Shown: in pieces, positions 9,084-18,219 of the stretch
Numbering within the stretch: the first letter of the stretch is position 1
Layout: the number at the start of each line of letters is the position of its first letter
Source of the DNA: Planctomycetota bacterium
Lineage (GTDB): Bacteria > Planctomycetota > UBA8108 > JACQVS01
DNA: 64,000 bases
Direction of reading: 5' to 3'
NCBI GenBank assembly: GCA_028280485.1
Contig: JANQLS010000085.1
Location: 62,001-126,000, forward strand
Position numbers and translations under genes: made by a program
Notes under the pieces: generated by a model
Seen by the model: only the letters and a program-made list of their open reading frames with translations
What the model was told of the DNA's origin: nothing
Database searches by the model: none

Positions 9084-9479
9084 ACGAGGGTTGGTAGCGA
9101 GTAGTGTAGGTGGTAACGATTTCGCATGTGTGAAAAAGCCACCCCGAATAAAAAGGCTCCCATCCTAATAGAGTTAAGTTGCACTTATAAAAAATTCACA
9201 AACTCAGAGCAAAGCGCCTTCCTGGGTAAGGTGTATAATTAAAACCCAAAACAATCTTCCGATTTAAATAAACTGCTGGCACTCGCTTACGCTTCGTGCC
9301 TGGAATGCCGGAAAATATTTACCGCATTCAAATAAAGTTTGTTAGACCTCGTTCATTCGGAACATTGATATCTTAGTACTGAACTTAAATCATTACCCCA
9401 GTAGATTGAACTCGTAACCGAACTTTAAAAAAGGTTACCCACTGGGGTTGGCATTCCATTCCACCAAAGTGTGTTCCTT
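9084..9479. other. Intergenic region with decayed repeat arms
   Basis: There is no gene here. AAGCCCGAAGTGTAAACGAGGG begins inside the last codons of the preceding gene (about 9069) and matches degenerate copies near 18070 and 52312. CTGGCACTCGCTTACGCTTCGTGCC near 9279 resembles one near 18300. They look like old remnants of the palindromic families. Confidence 0.45.
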
Positions 9480-10475
9480 ATGCGTAACATTCTCTTGCTC
9501 CTCACTCTCAGTTTATCTTTCGGCTGCCATCCTAGCTCTTCACTTTTAGTCCCCCAAATCTCATCGCCGGCTTACCGGGTGCAAGATCCCGCCATTCAGG
9601 GAACTGTAGGGGGTAGAAGGATGGTGCATCCCGCATCTCGCCCCACGAATGATTGGCGTCATCTTCATTTAGACGTTACCAATCAAGCGCTTAATGAGCC
9701 TCAGGAAGATTCAACCTATGCAGCTTCAGTCGGAGCCAACTATACGATTCCATTGTTACCCCAGTACAGCATCGCTGCTCAAATTGGTGGAGATGTGACA
9801 TTTAGAGAAAAAGGTACGGAATACGATGTGACGACCGGAATTTTTAAACGCGGCTTAAAACTTAATGATTCATTTGAGCTAGGCGGTGCGCTGCTGTTGG
9901 ATTACCGTCATACTCAAAGAGACGGAAATATTTTTGGGGTTCGGCCTTCAGTCGGTGTCGACATTGGAGAAGACGATAGTTTCGGGGTAGAGGGAGTGTT
10001 ACCTTTAGATTCAGAAACAGTGGCTCGTACTCCTACCATGAAGATTGTTCAAGAGATGGTGAGGCGGGTGGATGCTCACTGGGGTCACGATTGGACACAA
10101 GAATTAGCAACGGAGTTCAGTGGGGGCTACATGTTTGGGGAAATCGACAGTCCGGTGGTCGGGGCGCAAGGTGCTTACGCCCTTCATCCTTCTATCAATC
10201 TTGCTTTAATCGGAGAAATAAACTTTGAAGGTGACTATGCGGCAGGAATATCCGTCGTCTTTGACCTTTCTTCAAGCGGACGACCATCAACGGTTCGCAG
10301 ATACGGTTCGAAGCAAGGTTTGGTTCCGTTTACAAAAAGAAGCTTTCCATTCATGGTCACTGAGTTGAGTGAAGAAGGTAATCCTCCCGTAATCATGAGT
10401 ACTCCCATACCAGATCCGGGCGGGGATACTACTCCCAACTTGCCTCCTGGATTTGACGGAGGTGTGATCCAGTGA
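9480..10475 (+). CDS. Putative outer-membrane lipoprotein with beta-barrel-like body
   Basis: The protein (331 residues from the ATG at 9480) begins MRNILLLLTLSLSFGCHPSS, a lipoprotein signal peptide with lipobox SFGC. A GTG three codons upstream is a less likely start. Residues of about 80-270 show alternating polar and hydrophobic strands (YAASVGANYTIPLL, ELGGALLLDYRHTQ, AAGISVVFDLSSS) typical of small outer-membrane barrels. The C-terminal tail is proline- and glycine-rich. I do not recognise the family. A surface or porin-like role is inference. It is flanked by long non-coding regions and appears to be monocistronic. Confidence 0.6.
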   Translation: MRNILLLLTLSLSFGCHPSSSLLVPQISSPAYRVQDPAIQGTVGGRRMVHPASRPTNDWRHLHLDVTNQALNEPQEDSTYAASVGANYTIPLLPQYSIAAQIGGDVTFREKGTEYDVTTGIFKRGLKLNDSFELGGALLLDYRHTQRDGNIFGVRPSVGVDIGEDDSFGVEGVLPLDSETVARTPTMKIVQEMVRRVDAHWGHDWTQELATEFSGGYMFGEIDSPVVGAQGAYALHPSINLALIGEINFEGDYAAGISVVFDLSSSGRPSTVRRYGSKQGLVPFTKRSFPFMVTELSEEGNPPVIMSTPIPDPGGDTTPNLPPGFDGGVIQ

Positions 10476-10767
10476 TTAAAGATTTCTCCAGACTATGTAG
10501 TTTAGGCTCAATACCAAATATCTATAGCTAAACGCTTAACATTCAGAGCTTTAGGACAATAGTTTCACAATTTCTGGGAGCCTAATTACGCTAATGAAAC
10601 TTCCATGCCCAACTTGAAAGTGTCTCATATGTAGGCCAAAATCGAGGGAATCAAGTGAATATCTCAAGGCTGTCTTGAATAATGCTTCAAGGAATTGGCA
10701 CATCCCTTACAATGGGGTCAACCTTAGTGTCCTACCAAAATTCACTAACAAAAGTTTCCTTTTGAAT

Positions 10768-10812
10768 GGATCAATTCTTGATCCTCGCATTCAACGGATC
10801 AGTCCTTGATCC
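10768..10812. promoter_or_regulatory. Paired operator-like palindromes GGATCA-N5-TGATCC
   Basis: Two copies of GGATCA-N5-TGATCC occur at 10768-10784 and 10796-10812, their starts 28 bp apart, just before the best signal-peptide start of the next gene. Identical half-sites, identical spacing and near-integral helical spacing suggest a dimeric regulator binding cooperatively. The upstream ATG at 10766 would place both palindromes inside coding sequence, which argues for a later start. Confidence 0.45.
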
Positions 10813-10822
10813 AAGATTTCCA

Positions 10823-11905
10823 ATGAGTATGCCCATGAAGACCATCACTCAATCCTCGATGGTAAAACTGACTCAAAAGCTCTTCGCGCTGACATTAATT
10901 GTCTCCATCGCTTACGTTTGCGGTTCAGAAGTTAAAGCGCAATCGAGCAACTCGAATAATAACAGTACGAAGACGACTCCTATTAAAAAGTCGGCTCCTC
11001 CTCGTACGAATACCAGTCGAAGGCCGACGAGTTCCCGCAGAATTCCCCCTTCCCGTGTAGTTCGTAAGAAATCCCCTTCAAATACGAGTGGATCTCGGAC
11101 GACTCCCAAGAGAACGCCCACGACCTCGGGAAAGAAAACGACTTCGTCCAAGCCTTCAACCTCCACGACCAATAAGCCTGGCGATAAAAAGGATGAGAAT
11201 AAGGCCGAAGAGGAAAAGGGATTTTTCGGCAAAGTCGTTCAGTACGCCAAGCAGAATATGGTGATGGTGATTTCCGTCGCTTCGGGTTGCTTAGGATTAA
11301 TTTTGTTGGTCATGATGCTCGGTCGCCGCAAAAAAGCAGAGGTTCGAGATGACAGCTACGAAATGGTTCCTTTGGGCGGTAACTTCCAAGATGACGAAGA
11401 TGCACCTCGAAAAGTATTGATCGATCCCAAAACAGGAAAACCTCGAACTCTTCCTAAGAAGGATGATTCTGAATACGCTTTAGTAGTTGAAGAAGATGTT
11501 CTCCACGGGGATGAATTTGATTCCACTCAAGAGGAAACGGATAACCAATTTGAAGATCTCGTCCGGGATGGTCACTTCGATTCGGCTTACCGAAAGTATG
11601 AAAAGAACTTAGTCGCCTCTGGAGATGATCCCGTTCATTCTGAAGCTGAGCGAGCATTGAGTTTTCATTATCTTCAAAATGGTGACTTACAAAAGGCTGA
11701 GAACATCCTCACGCATCACCTGAGAACCCAAACAAATGAAACTATCGATGCGACGGCATACTTTGATATGGCCTACCTCGCATTCAAAAACAAAAAATAC
11801 AATCAATCACGAGACTTCTTCAAGCGCTACGTTGAAGTGGGCGATGACCCTAAATTGAGCGAAAGAGCTCAGCAGGTCATCAAGAAGCTCGATACGATTC
11901 AGTGA
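10823..11905 (+). CDS. Single-pass membrane protein with Ser/Thr/Lys-rich linker and TPR-like C-terminus
   Basis: A signal sequence (KLTQKLFALTLIVSIAYVCGSEVKAQ) is followed by about 100 residues rich in S, T, K, R and P that should be disordered. A transmembrane helix follows (MVMVISVASGCLGLILLVMMLG), then a C-terminal domain of helical TPR-like repeats (FEDLVRDGHFDSAYRKYEKNL, ALSFHYLQNGDLQKAENIL, AYFDMAYLAFKNKKYNQSRDFFKRY). The start is uncertain: ATGs lie at 10766, 10823, 10829, 10835 and 10859, none with a strong ribosome-binding site. I chose 10823 because the operator-like pair lies just upstream. It may be a scaffold linking the envelope and cytoplasm. No specific family is recognised. 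Confidence 0.7.
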   Translation: MSMPMKTITQSSMVKLTQKLFALTLIVSIAYVCGSEVKAQSSNSNNNSTKTTPIKKSAPPRTNTSRRPTSSRRIPPSRVVRKKSPSNTSGSRTTPKRTPTTSGKKTTSSKPSTSTTNKPGDKKDENKAEEEKGFFGKVVQYAKQNMVMVISVASGCLGLILLVMMLGRRKKAEVRDDSYEMVPLGGNFQDDEDAPRKVLIDPKTGKPRTLPKKDDSEYALVVEEDVLHGDEFDSTQEETDNQFEDLVRDGHFDSAYRKYEKNLVASGDDPVHSEAERALSFHYLQNGDLQKAENILTHHLRTQTNETIDATAYFDMAYLAFKNKKYNQSRDFFKRYVEVGDDPKLSERAQQVIKKLDTIQ

Positions 11906-11931
11906 TTAATAAATTACGGTTTAGGTCTTTA

Positions 11932-11969
11932 AAGCATGAGTTCAGAAATTCTGGGCTCATGCTTTTTTT
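11932..11969 (+). terminator. Rho-independent terminator
   Basis: AGCATGAGTTCAG pairs with CTGGGCTCATGCT around a short loop, followed by seven T residues. It lies 27 bases after the TPR gene stop. Confidence 0.9.
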
Positions 11970-12012
11970 GTTTTATTGATCCTCAATCTAAATACGATTC
12001 ATGAGGGGCCCT

Positions 12013-12151
12013 TTAACTAGCCCGGAGCGTAAGCGACGGGTCACCGATTCGCCGAAGTTTCTAAAATTGATATGTGGATTCAATTCACGTAAAAGATGGT
12101 TAAAACGAATTCACCCGAAATATCCCGTCGCTTACGCTCCGGGCTTACTAA
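12013..12151. repeat. MITE-like element, family A copy 2
   Basis: The left arm TTAACTAGCCCGGAGCGTAA and the right arm ending TTACGCTCCGGGCTTACTAA enclose about 85 bp. The interior differs more from the other family A copies than the 16.9 and 39.6 kb pair do from each other. It lies at the convergent junction between the TPR gene and the DUF5916 gene. Confidence 0.8.
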
Positions 12152-12195
12152 CTGATTTTTAAACTTTAAAGCACCCCCGAGACTTGTCCTATTCA

Positions 12196-14409
12196 CTAAA
12201 ACCTTATCGCCAATCCCACCTTCGTCGTGCTTTGAAATTCCTCTAATCGTGCATTCCCGCCTTCACGATTCAAAGCCTGATTGACCACCCAATAAAACTC
12301 CATCCCCGGCTGAAACTCCCAACGCAATCGACTGAAAAGCCCGATCTTATCACTCAGGGTGTCGTACTGAATAAAGTGAGTCCATGTTAGATCGGGGGTC
12401 GCACTCATCTGAATACGTATCGAGGCTAAGCGAGTGGTGAAATCTCCTTCAGGAAGTTGTATTTGGTTGATTTCGTAGTTCAAGCCGAGCGTCAGATGCT
12501 TCCACATGTTTAAAAAGATCTCGGCCGTGGCCCGATTTTTATTTCCCGTATAAAAAGGTCCAATTTCGTAAGCGAGTAGAAACGACAAAGGTCTCTTGGA
12601 AGATGTGATAAGGCCAAGTCTGTAAGTCGAAAACCAATACTTTCCCGGGTCGATCGAAATATCGGGGTGAATTTCAAAACTCTCCTCCAGACGATCAAAG
12701 TGGAGTCGATGGTTAAAGAAAAACTCATCACCAGATTCAAATTGAAAGTAAAACCAGGTGAGTGAATAGAGGGCCGTTTCCAGGTGGTTATCCATGTCGG
12801 TATAGTGTGAGGTGAAGAAACTTAAAAAGTATCTTCGAAGCCATGTACTGGAATGGATGAGAGGTCGAAAGGTGCACTCGTACTCGTAGGCTCTCACTCC
12901 TCTTCTGGGAGCAAAACCCAAGGCAGGATTAAAGTCGCGATCGATTTGAAACGTATTAACGGTAGTGATGACATCATCATTTTGAAGAGTTGCCCTGACT
13001 CCGAAAGCTAAGCTATCGCCGTCGAGATCTTCCGTATAGGTCCCCAAGCCATAAATTGAACCATCGAGAGTCCAATCAGGAATGCTGTCACCGGAATGAA
13101 AATTGAAGTCCGTTCCGGCGAGCAAGTTTTCTTGGTTTGAATTGGGATCACCGTGAGTGACGATCATCCCGAGGCTTGAGTGGTCGAGTAAATTCTGACT
13201 CAGTCTACCGACAAAGGCATTTTCCTCATGGGAGTCAGCTGTTTTATCGAGGACTGCGTTGAGGATTCCAATATTGGTATCCTGAATCCGGCCCGTCAGT
13301 TTTGCTGCTGTGAGAAGAGGAACGACTTTTCCCTCCGAACTCAAACCGATACGTCGGCTAAAAAAGGGAATGAGTTGGTGGGAATTCAAATTTGAGAACT
13401 TGAAGATGCTTTCATCTTCTAAAAAGAACTCTCGTTTTTCGGGGAAAAACAATGGGAACCGTGTGAGGTTGATTTGACGAGCATCGACTTCAGTTTCGGC
13501 AAAATCGGTGTTGTAACTGATGCTCGAAATAAGATTTGGGGTCAAGCTATACCGAAGATCGAAACCTCCCTCAGTATCGAAGTCTTCACGATTCGTTCTG
13601 CGATTCTTCTCGTAATCCAAAAGCAAGTATGGACTGAATTGTAAGCCGATGCCTTGCTTGAGTCCTTTGAGGTCCGTGAGTGAGCCCGCGATCGAAAGGT
13701 TGTTGATTCGATGTCGAGGTTGGGCACCCGCCCACCGGATGATGGAATGCTTTCGCTTGACGACCCTTTCAAAGTTGACTCCCCAGGTGGAAGTGCTGGG
13801 TTCAAAATTCAGTGTTTTAAGGGGGATTTCGATCTCTACATTCCAGCCCTCTGAATCGATACTTGTTTTAACTTTCCAAATCCCATCCCATTGTTTGTTC
13901 TCAGGAAGGTTGTTAGAGATGAGTCCGTCTTCTCTTGCGCCATTAGGATTGACCCGAAAGAGATAACCGTTTCTTCGGTCACCAAAGCTGTCGAGTACGA
14001 TGGTTAGGTGGTCGTCTACCGAAAGGCTTCCATCTCGGGCCATCACTGTAGCTACTAGAGATTCAGGATCAGCATCCGAGCACTGAATGGCGAAATAGAT
14101 CGAGGATTGATCGGTGAGAACTTTAACGATGGTTTTTTCGACGGGGGTTTGCCCAGTGCGTGGTTCAACTTCAGTGAAATTGCTGATGGGTGAGGCCTGT
14201 TCCCAAACCTTATCCGTCAGCCTTCCATCAACGGTGGGCGATTTATCCGTTAAAGAAGCTGAAAGTAGATAGGAGTGAGCGATCGGCTTTTCTTCCTGAG
14301 AAGCGATTTTGGAAAAAGAGCTGATAACGAAGATGCAAAAGATAAATAGATAGCGTTTCGAGCCTGACAATTGAAAGTCTCCCGGTTTGCTATGGCTGCC
14401 GTTCCCCAA
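12196..14409 (-). CDS. Secreted CBM9-like / DUF5916 outer-membrane protein
   Basis: The 737-residue protein has an N-terminal hydrophobic segment (RYLFIFCIFVISSFSKIAS). A carbohydrate-binding family 9-like domain follows near residues 50-230, with VDGRLTDKVWEQASPISNF, DDHLTIVLDSFGDRRNGYLF and GWNVEIEIPLKTLNF. The remainder alternates strands and turns (ISSISYNTDFAETEVDARQINLTRFPLFFPEKREFF, then FSTYRLGLITSSKR and ASIRIQMSATPDLTW), characteristic of the DUF5916 barrel-like region. Such proteins are predicted outer-membrane proteins often linked to carbohydrate or metal handling, but the substrate is unknown. The first ATG is followed by a 20-residue polar stretch before the hydrophobic core, so a slightly later start is possible. 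Confidence 0.8.
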   Translation of the reverse strand: MGNGSHSKPGDFQLSGSKRYLFIFCIFVISSFSKIASQEEKPIAHSYLLSASLTDKSPTVDGRLTDKVWEQASPISNFTEVEPRTGQTPVEKTIVKVLTDQSSIYFAIQCSDADPESLVATVMARDGSLSVDDHLTIVLDSFGDRRNGYLFRVNPNGAREDGLISNNLPENKQWDGIWKVKTSIDSEGWNVEIEIPLKTLNFEPSTSTWGVNFERVVKRKHSIIRWAGAQPRHRINNLSIAGSLTDLKGLKQGIGLQFSPYLLLDYEKNRRTNREDFDTEGGFDLRYSLTPNLISSISYNTDFAETEVDARQINLTRFPLFFPEKREFFLEDESIFKFSNLNSHQLIPFFSRRIGLSSEGKVVPLLTAAKLTGRIQDTNIGILNAVLDKTADSHEENAFVGRLSQNLLDHSSLGMIVTHGDPNSNQENLLAGTDFNFHSGDSIPDWTLDGSIYGLGTYTEDLDGDSLAFGVRATLQNDDVITTVNTFQIDRDFNPALGFAPRRGVRAYEYECTFRPLIHSSTWLRRYFLSFFTSHYTDMDNHLETALYSLTWFYFQFESGDEFFFNHRLHFDRLEESFEIHPDISIDPGKYWFSTYRLGLITSSKRPLSFLLAYEIGPFYTGNKNRATAEIFLNMWKHLTLGLNYEINQIQLPEGDFTTRLASIRIQMSATPDLTWTHFIQYDTLSDKIGLFSRLRWEFQPGMEFYWVVNQALNREGGNARLEEFQSTTKVGLAIRF

Positions 14410-14727
14410 CGGGCTGTATATAAAATTTAATTCCTCTTCAAACTATAGTTAAAGCCTAAAAGGTGAAATAAGTTTTGAGGTTACTTTATTGTGTTTGTCC
14501 GCTGGTTCACTGAGAAATAAATTTAGTCCTATAAAAATAGGGATTTAAGGCAGCATTCAGGAGTGGGGCATTGTGTCATGCGACATCCTGCCACGAATTA
14601 GGGATCATTTTTATATATAATTATTTAAGGAGAGCACGGGGAAAAGCATAACTCGTTAATAGTGAATTTTTAATATGACATAATTTATAAACCGAATGGA
14701 ATTCCCTATATCCCTTGGAGTTTTCTA

Positions 14728-14865
14728 GATCCCTCGCTAAAGCTTCGGGCTTGGAAGGTTGGTGAATTCATTGAAGGTTTAGTGATGGTAAGGGCGATGA
14801 ACCTTAATGAGCAATAGTTTTAAAATCAGTTCACGCCCCCAAGCCCGAAGCTTTAGCGAGGGATC
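14728..14865. repeat. MITE-like element, family C copy 1
   Basis: GATCCCTCGCTAAAGCTTCG opens the element and its reverse complement closes it about 138 bp later. The reverse complement of its interior aligns with the element at 28631-28767 (shared CATCGCCCTT/CATCACCCTT, CCAACC and TGGGGG(T)CGTGAA words), so the two are inverted copies of one element. The rest of the 710-base gap between the divergent genes at 14409 and 15123 holds no gene I can support and presumably contains both promoters. Confidence 0.8.
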
Positions 14866-15122
14866 AGCGAAGTGCTCACTTACCTAGAAGGCCAGGTTCA
14901 TACATTAAAGAATGTTCACTTTGTTCGAGTACTTGGGCAAGCCATTAACGGCTCCTGCCTCTACAGATTTGAATTGATAGTAGCCAAATTTTACTGAAGA
15001 GATAAAAATTCACAGTTCTTGAGCGGATTATTTATGTTTAACACTTTTCTCTCTCCTTAAATCTCGATTAAATACGTTGTCTGTCGTACTGGGAATATCC
15101 AAATAACGAATTAAGGTTAGTG

Positions 15123-16832
15123 ATGAATCGCAATTTTATTTTTGTTCTCTTGCTTCTTTTGGTGGGCTGTCAAACCACCAAGACGAAACTATTTAATTTC
15201 CAAGATTATGTAGATTCTTATAATCCGCACGATTCAGGTGGTGAGCTCATTTCACTTCAATCGAATTATGATGTTACCTTTTACGACCTCTCCCTCACGA
15301 TCAATCCTGAAGAGCAGTCCCTAAATGGCGAGGTGTTGATGAGGGCCATCGCAAAAGAAGACCTTACTATCTTTGCCATCAACCTCGACCCTGTCCTGAA
15401 GATTACAAAAATTGAAAGATTGAGTTCAGAGGGTAATAAAACTGTAGGGCATCTTAATCACAATGGCTTTGTTGTAATTGTTTTTGATAGTGCAGTGCCT
15501 AAAGGGGAGACCTTTGAAATTAAAACAAGCTATGAAGGAAAGCCACGTGTAGCCCCTCGACCACCATGGAAGGGTGGCCTCACTTGGAGCAAAACTAAAG
15601 ATGGCTCTCCCTGGATCGCAACGAGTTGCCAGGGTGAAGGGCCCGATCTTTGGTGGCCCGTTAAGGATCACGTTTCTGATGAGCCGGATTCGATGGCGAT
15701 TCACGTCACTGTTCCAAAGGGGCTCGTAGTGGCTACAAATGGAAAATTAGTTGAGCTCGATCAAAAGGCTGAAAAGACCAACACCTATCACTACAAAGTC
15801 TCGACCCCGATCAACACGTATTGCGTAGCTTTAAACATCGCTCCCTACGAAAATATCGAACGCGAGTTCACCAGCATAGCCGGTGATAAATTTCCCGTGG
15901 TCTTCTATGTTCTTCCTGAGAATCGTGAAAAGGGCGAAAAGCTCATGGAAGAGATTTTAGATCATTTGAAGTTCTTTGAAGAAGAGTTGGGTCCTTATCC
16001 TTTTCGAAAAGATAAGTACGGTGTAGCGGAAACGCCTCACTTAGGCATGGAGCACCAAACGATCATCGCTTACGGGGCTAAATACAATAATGGCGCCATG
16101 ACCGGTGGTTTAGATTTTGGTTTCGATGTCTTACACCACCATGAACTCTCACACGAATGGTGGGGAAACTTAGTCACCAATACCGATTGGTCTGATATGT
16201 GGATTCACGAAGGCTTCGGAACTTACATGCAGCCTCTGTATTTGGAAAGACGCAAAGGAAAGGATGAGTACCTTAAGTACTTAGAAAGCATTTTGCCTCG
16301 GGTTTCTCGGCACGCGGCAGTTGCTCCTAAGGCACCCGTGAGTTCGAAGGAAGTGAAGGGAGGAGCCATTTACTTTAAGGGAGGTTGGGCGCTTCACACC
16401 TTGAGATACGCTCTAGGCGATGAAGTTTTCTTCAAAGCTTTAAGACGATTTGCTTACCCCACCAAAGAGTTAGAAGCGGTGACCGATGGAAGTCAATGTC
16501 GGTATGCGACAACAGAAGATTTCATTCAGCTTGTGAATCAACTATCAGGGAAGGACATGAGATGGTTCTTTGATATTTATATTAGAAGCCCTGACATTCC
16601 TATTCTCGTTCAAGACCGAAGTGAAGGAAAGCTGAGCTTAAAATGGATGTTCATGAACGAAGAAGTCGATAGTTTTCCTATGCCCATTCCCGTTGAAATT
16701 GATGGTGTTGTTCAAGATGTTCAAGTGACATTAGAGGGAGTTGATCTTGCAATTAAAAAGGATGCCGAAGTGAAGATCGATCCCAAGAAATGGGTCTTAC
16801 GACAAGGATTATTGCCCGTTCCTAAAAAGTAG
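15123..16832 (+). CDS. M1-family zinc metallopeptidase lipoprotein
   Basis: The 569-residue protein is an M1 aminopeptidase-type enzyme carrying the zinc motif HELSHEWWGN (near residue 340) and a downstream glutamate in WIHEGFGTYMQ (near 362). The substrate-amino-terminus motif normally written GAMEN is replaced by LGMEHQT near 307. That change also occurs in M1 proteins that are not strict aminopeptidases, so exact specificity is uncertain. A lipobox (LLLLLVGCQTT) indicates membrane anchoring, so it should cleave peptides in the periplasm or at the surface. The N-terminal domain (YDVTFYDLSLTINPEEQSLNG) is the M1 saddle. It lacks the large C-terminal helical domain of long M1 enzymes. The ATG at 15123 is chosen over the adjacent GTG because AAGG lies upstream at normal spacing. 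Confidence 0.9.
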   Translation: MNRNFIFVLLLLLVGCQTTKTKLFNFQDYVDSYNPHDSGGELISLQSNYDVTFYDLSLTINPEEQSLNGEVLMRAIAKEDLTIFAINLDPVLKITKIERLSSEGNKTVGHLNHNGFVVIVFDSAVPKGETFEIKTSYEGKPRVAPRPPWKGGLTWSKTKDGSPWIATSCQGEGPDLWWPVKDHVSDEPDSMAIHVTVPKGLVVATNGKLVELDQKAEKTNTYHYKVSTPINTYCVALNIAPYENIEREFTSIAGDKFPVVFYVLPENREKGEKLMEEILDHLKFFEEELGPYPFRKDKYGVAETPHLGMEHQTIIAYGAKYNNGAMTGGLDFGFDVLHHHELSHEWWGNLVTNTDWSDMWIHEGFGTYMQPLYLERRKGKDEYLKYLESILPRVSRHAAVAPKAPVSSKEVKGGAIYFKGGWALHTLRYALGDEVFFKALRRFAYPTKELEAVTDGSQCRYATTEDFIQLVNQLSGKDMRWFFDIYIRSPDIPILVQDRSEGKLSLKWMFMNEEVDSFPMPIPVEIDGVVQDVQVTLEGVDLAIKKDAEVKIDPKKWVLRQGLLPVPKK

Positions 16833-16910
16833 TCGGCTCACCCTGAGGTTGTGAATTTTTAGATTTCAATGGAATCAAAATTCATAACAAAGAATTAAGT
16901 ACCATTATTA

Positions 16911-17049
16911 ATAAGCCCAGAGCGTAAGCGACGGGACAATGCTAAAGTATTTCGTGGGTGGGAATTAAATGCCTGAGCTATCCCTAGGGACTTACCGATG
17001 CGGATTCATCACGATGACGTATCCCGTCGCTTACGCTCCGGGCTAGTTA
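16911..17049. repeat. MITE-like element, family A copy 3
   Basis: The arms ATAAGCCCAGAGCGTAAGCG and CGCTTACGCTCCGGGCTAGT flank an interior close to that of 39641-39784. Shared words include AATGCTAA.GTATTTC.TGGG, TGGGAATTAAATGCCTGAG and CATCACGATGACGTATCCCG. The left terminus carries a few substitutions. Confidence 0.85.
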
Positions 17050-17092
17050 ATGAGGTAGCTTAAGCAAGTCAGATTGAATACCTAAAAGATTA

Positions 17093-18046
17093 ATGCCTGA
17101 ACTCCCTACGTTTGCCATCACATCAAGAATGTTCACTGAGCCCGCTCAAGTCGAGGCTCTGGCGGGAGAGTTTTTAGACTCAGGCTTTCAGCAGCTGTCA
17201 TTAGACCCCAACCTTCGACAACCGGTTTGGGAAGAGTTGTTGAAGTACTATCCTCCGCGTTCATTTTGTGCTGCTTCGTTGATGGCCCCTTTGCCACCTT
17301 TGACACGAGCGGGTCCGAATAAACCACCACGATTAGGTTCCTTGGATCGAAGTGAACAAAAGGAATGTATTCAAAAGGGAAATCAAACGATTGAGTTTTC
17401 GAATAAATACGAAATACCCTTTGTTTACTTGCCGATTGCCAAAGCTGAAGAACCCACTAAAACCGATATTTCCAATGAACTCGAACGGAAACGAGTTCGT
17501 GAAGAAGTGTGGGAGCGGTTTTGGTTGACCCGGAACGCGAGTGAGATCATTCAGGCTCAAGTGGATGGCTACCTGAGAGTGCTCTCGGAACTGTTGGCTC
17601 ATGCGGATCGATATTCAGTGAAGATCAGCCTAGTGCCGGGTGGGATGCCCTTCGATATCCCCTTGCCCCTCGAATGTGAATTGATTCGAAATGAATTTGA
17701 GGGGGCACCGCTCGTGACCTTTTTAGACTTACCTAGTTATGAAAAGGCTTGTCGACAATCCACACCAGGATTCGAAAATTTATTAAATGTTGAGGCGAAC
17801 CGCTTGGCAGGGGTTTTAGTTCACGATGGTCGAGTCTTTCAAAATCAGCTTCCCCTCGGCCAGGGAGATGTCGATTTAAATCGGATTCAGGACTTCGCCC
17901 AAAGTGACTCCGCTCAAGATCTCAAATGGATTATCGATCTTGCTCCTCCGGTAAACGTTTCTGATTATTTGAATACTCGGGAAGCTTTAGAGCCTATTTT
18001 TAATCCGCCTTCAAATGAGCCTACGGATTCTATTTTTCCGTTTTAG
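17093..18046 (+). CDS. Xylose-isomerase-like TIM-barrel protein
   Basis: The 317-residue cytoplasmic protein has the AP-endonuclease-2/xylose-isomerase-like barrel pattern. Strands include FQQLSLDPN, IPFVYLPIA, VKISLVPGG, VTFLDLPSY, LAGVLVHDG and LKWIIDLAPP. Typical members are sugar isomerases or epimerases that hold a metal with Glu/Asp/His at strand ends. Here the metal-binding set is incomplete to my eye: the usual E-D-H-E pattern is not obvious, and the LEPIFNPPSN tail is unusual. Function should be left open. It stands alone between repeat-rich regions. Confidence 0.55.
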   Translation: MPELPTFAITSRMFTEPAQVEALAGEFLDSGFQQLSLDPNLRQPVWEELLKYYPPRSFCAASLMAPLPPLTRAGPNKPPRLGSLDRSEQKECIQKGNQTIEFSNKYEIPFVYLPIAKAEEPTKTDISNELERKRVREEVWERFWLTRNASEIIQAQVDGYLRVLSELLAHADRYSVKISLVPGGMPFDIPLPLECELIRNEFEGAPLVTFLDLPSYEKACRQSTPGFENLLNVEANRLAGVLVHDGRVFQNQLPLGQGDVDLNRIQDFAQSDSAQDLKWIIDLAPPVNVSDYLNTREALEPIFNPPSNEPTDSIFPF

Positions 18047-18159
18047 AGATATTCCAAGCCCACCTATTTCAAGCCCGAAGTGTCAACGAGGGTCGGCATC
18101 AATCAAGCAAATGGTGATAGATCTCGTCCCTGGAAGATAATTATTGAATAGAGAAATCC

Positions 18160-18219
18160 TTAACTAGCCCGAAGCGCTAGCGAGGGAAGAACCCCTCGCT
18201 AGCGCTTCGGGCTAGTTAA
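18160..18219. repeat. 60-bp perfect hairpin repeat (family B copy 1)
   Basis: Two perfectly complementary 27-base arms (18160-18186 and 18193-18219) flank the loop AAGAAC. The arms carry TTAACTAGCCCGAAGCGC and are identical in sequence to those at 38034-38093, where only the loop differs. With such arms it could act as a bidirectional transcription barrier. It looks like a family A element reduced to its termini. Confidence 0.9.

Noticed and set aside
10912..11232. Minus-strand frame of 106 codons within the TPR gene
   Set aside because: Low-complexity shadow of the Ser/Thr/Lys-rich linker; the plus-strand gene has a signal peptide, membrane helix and TPR-like repeats.
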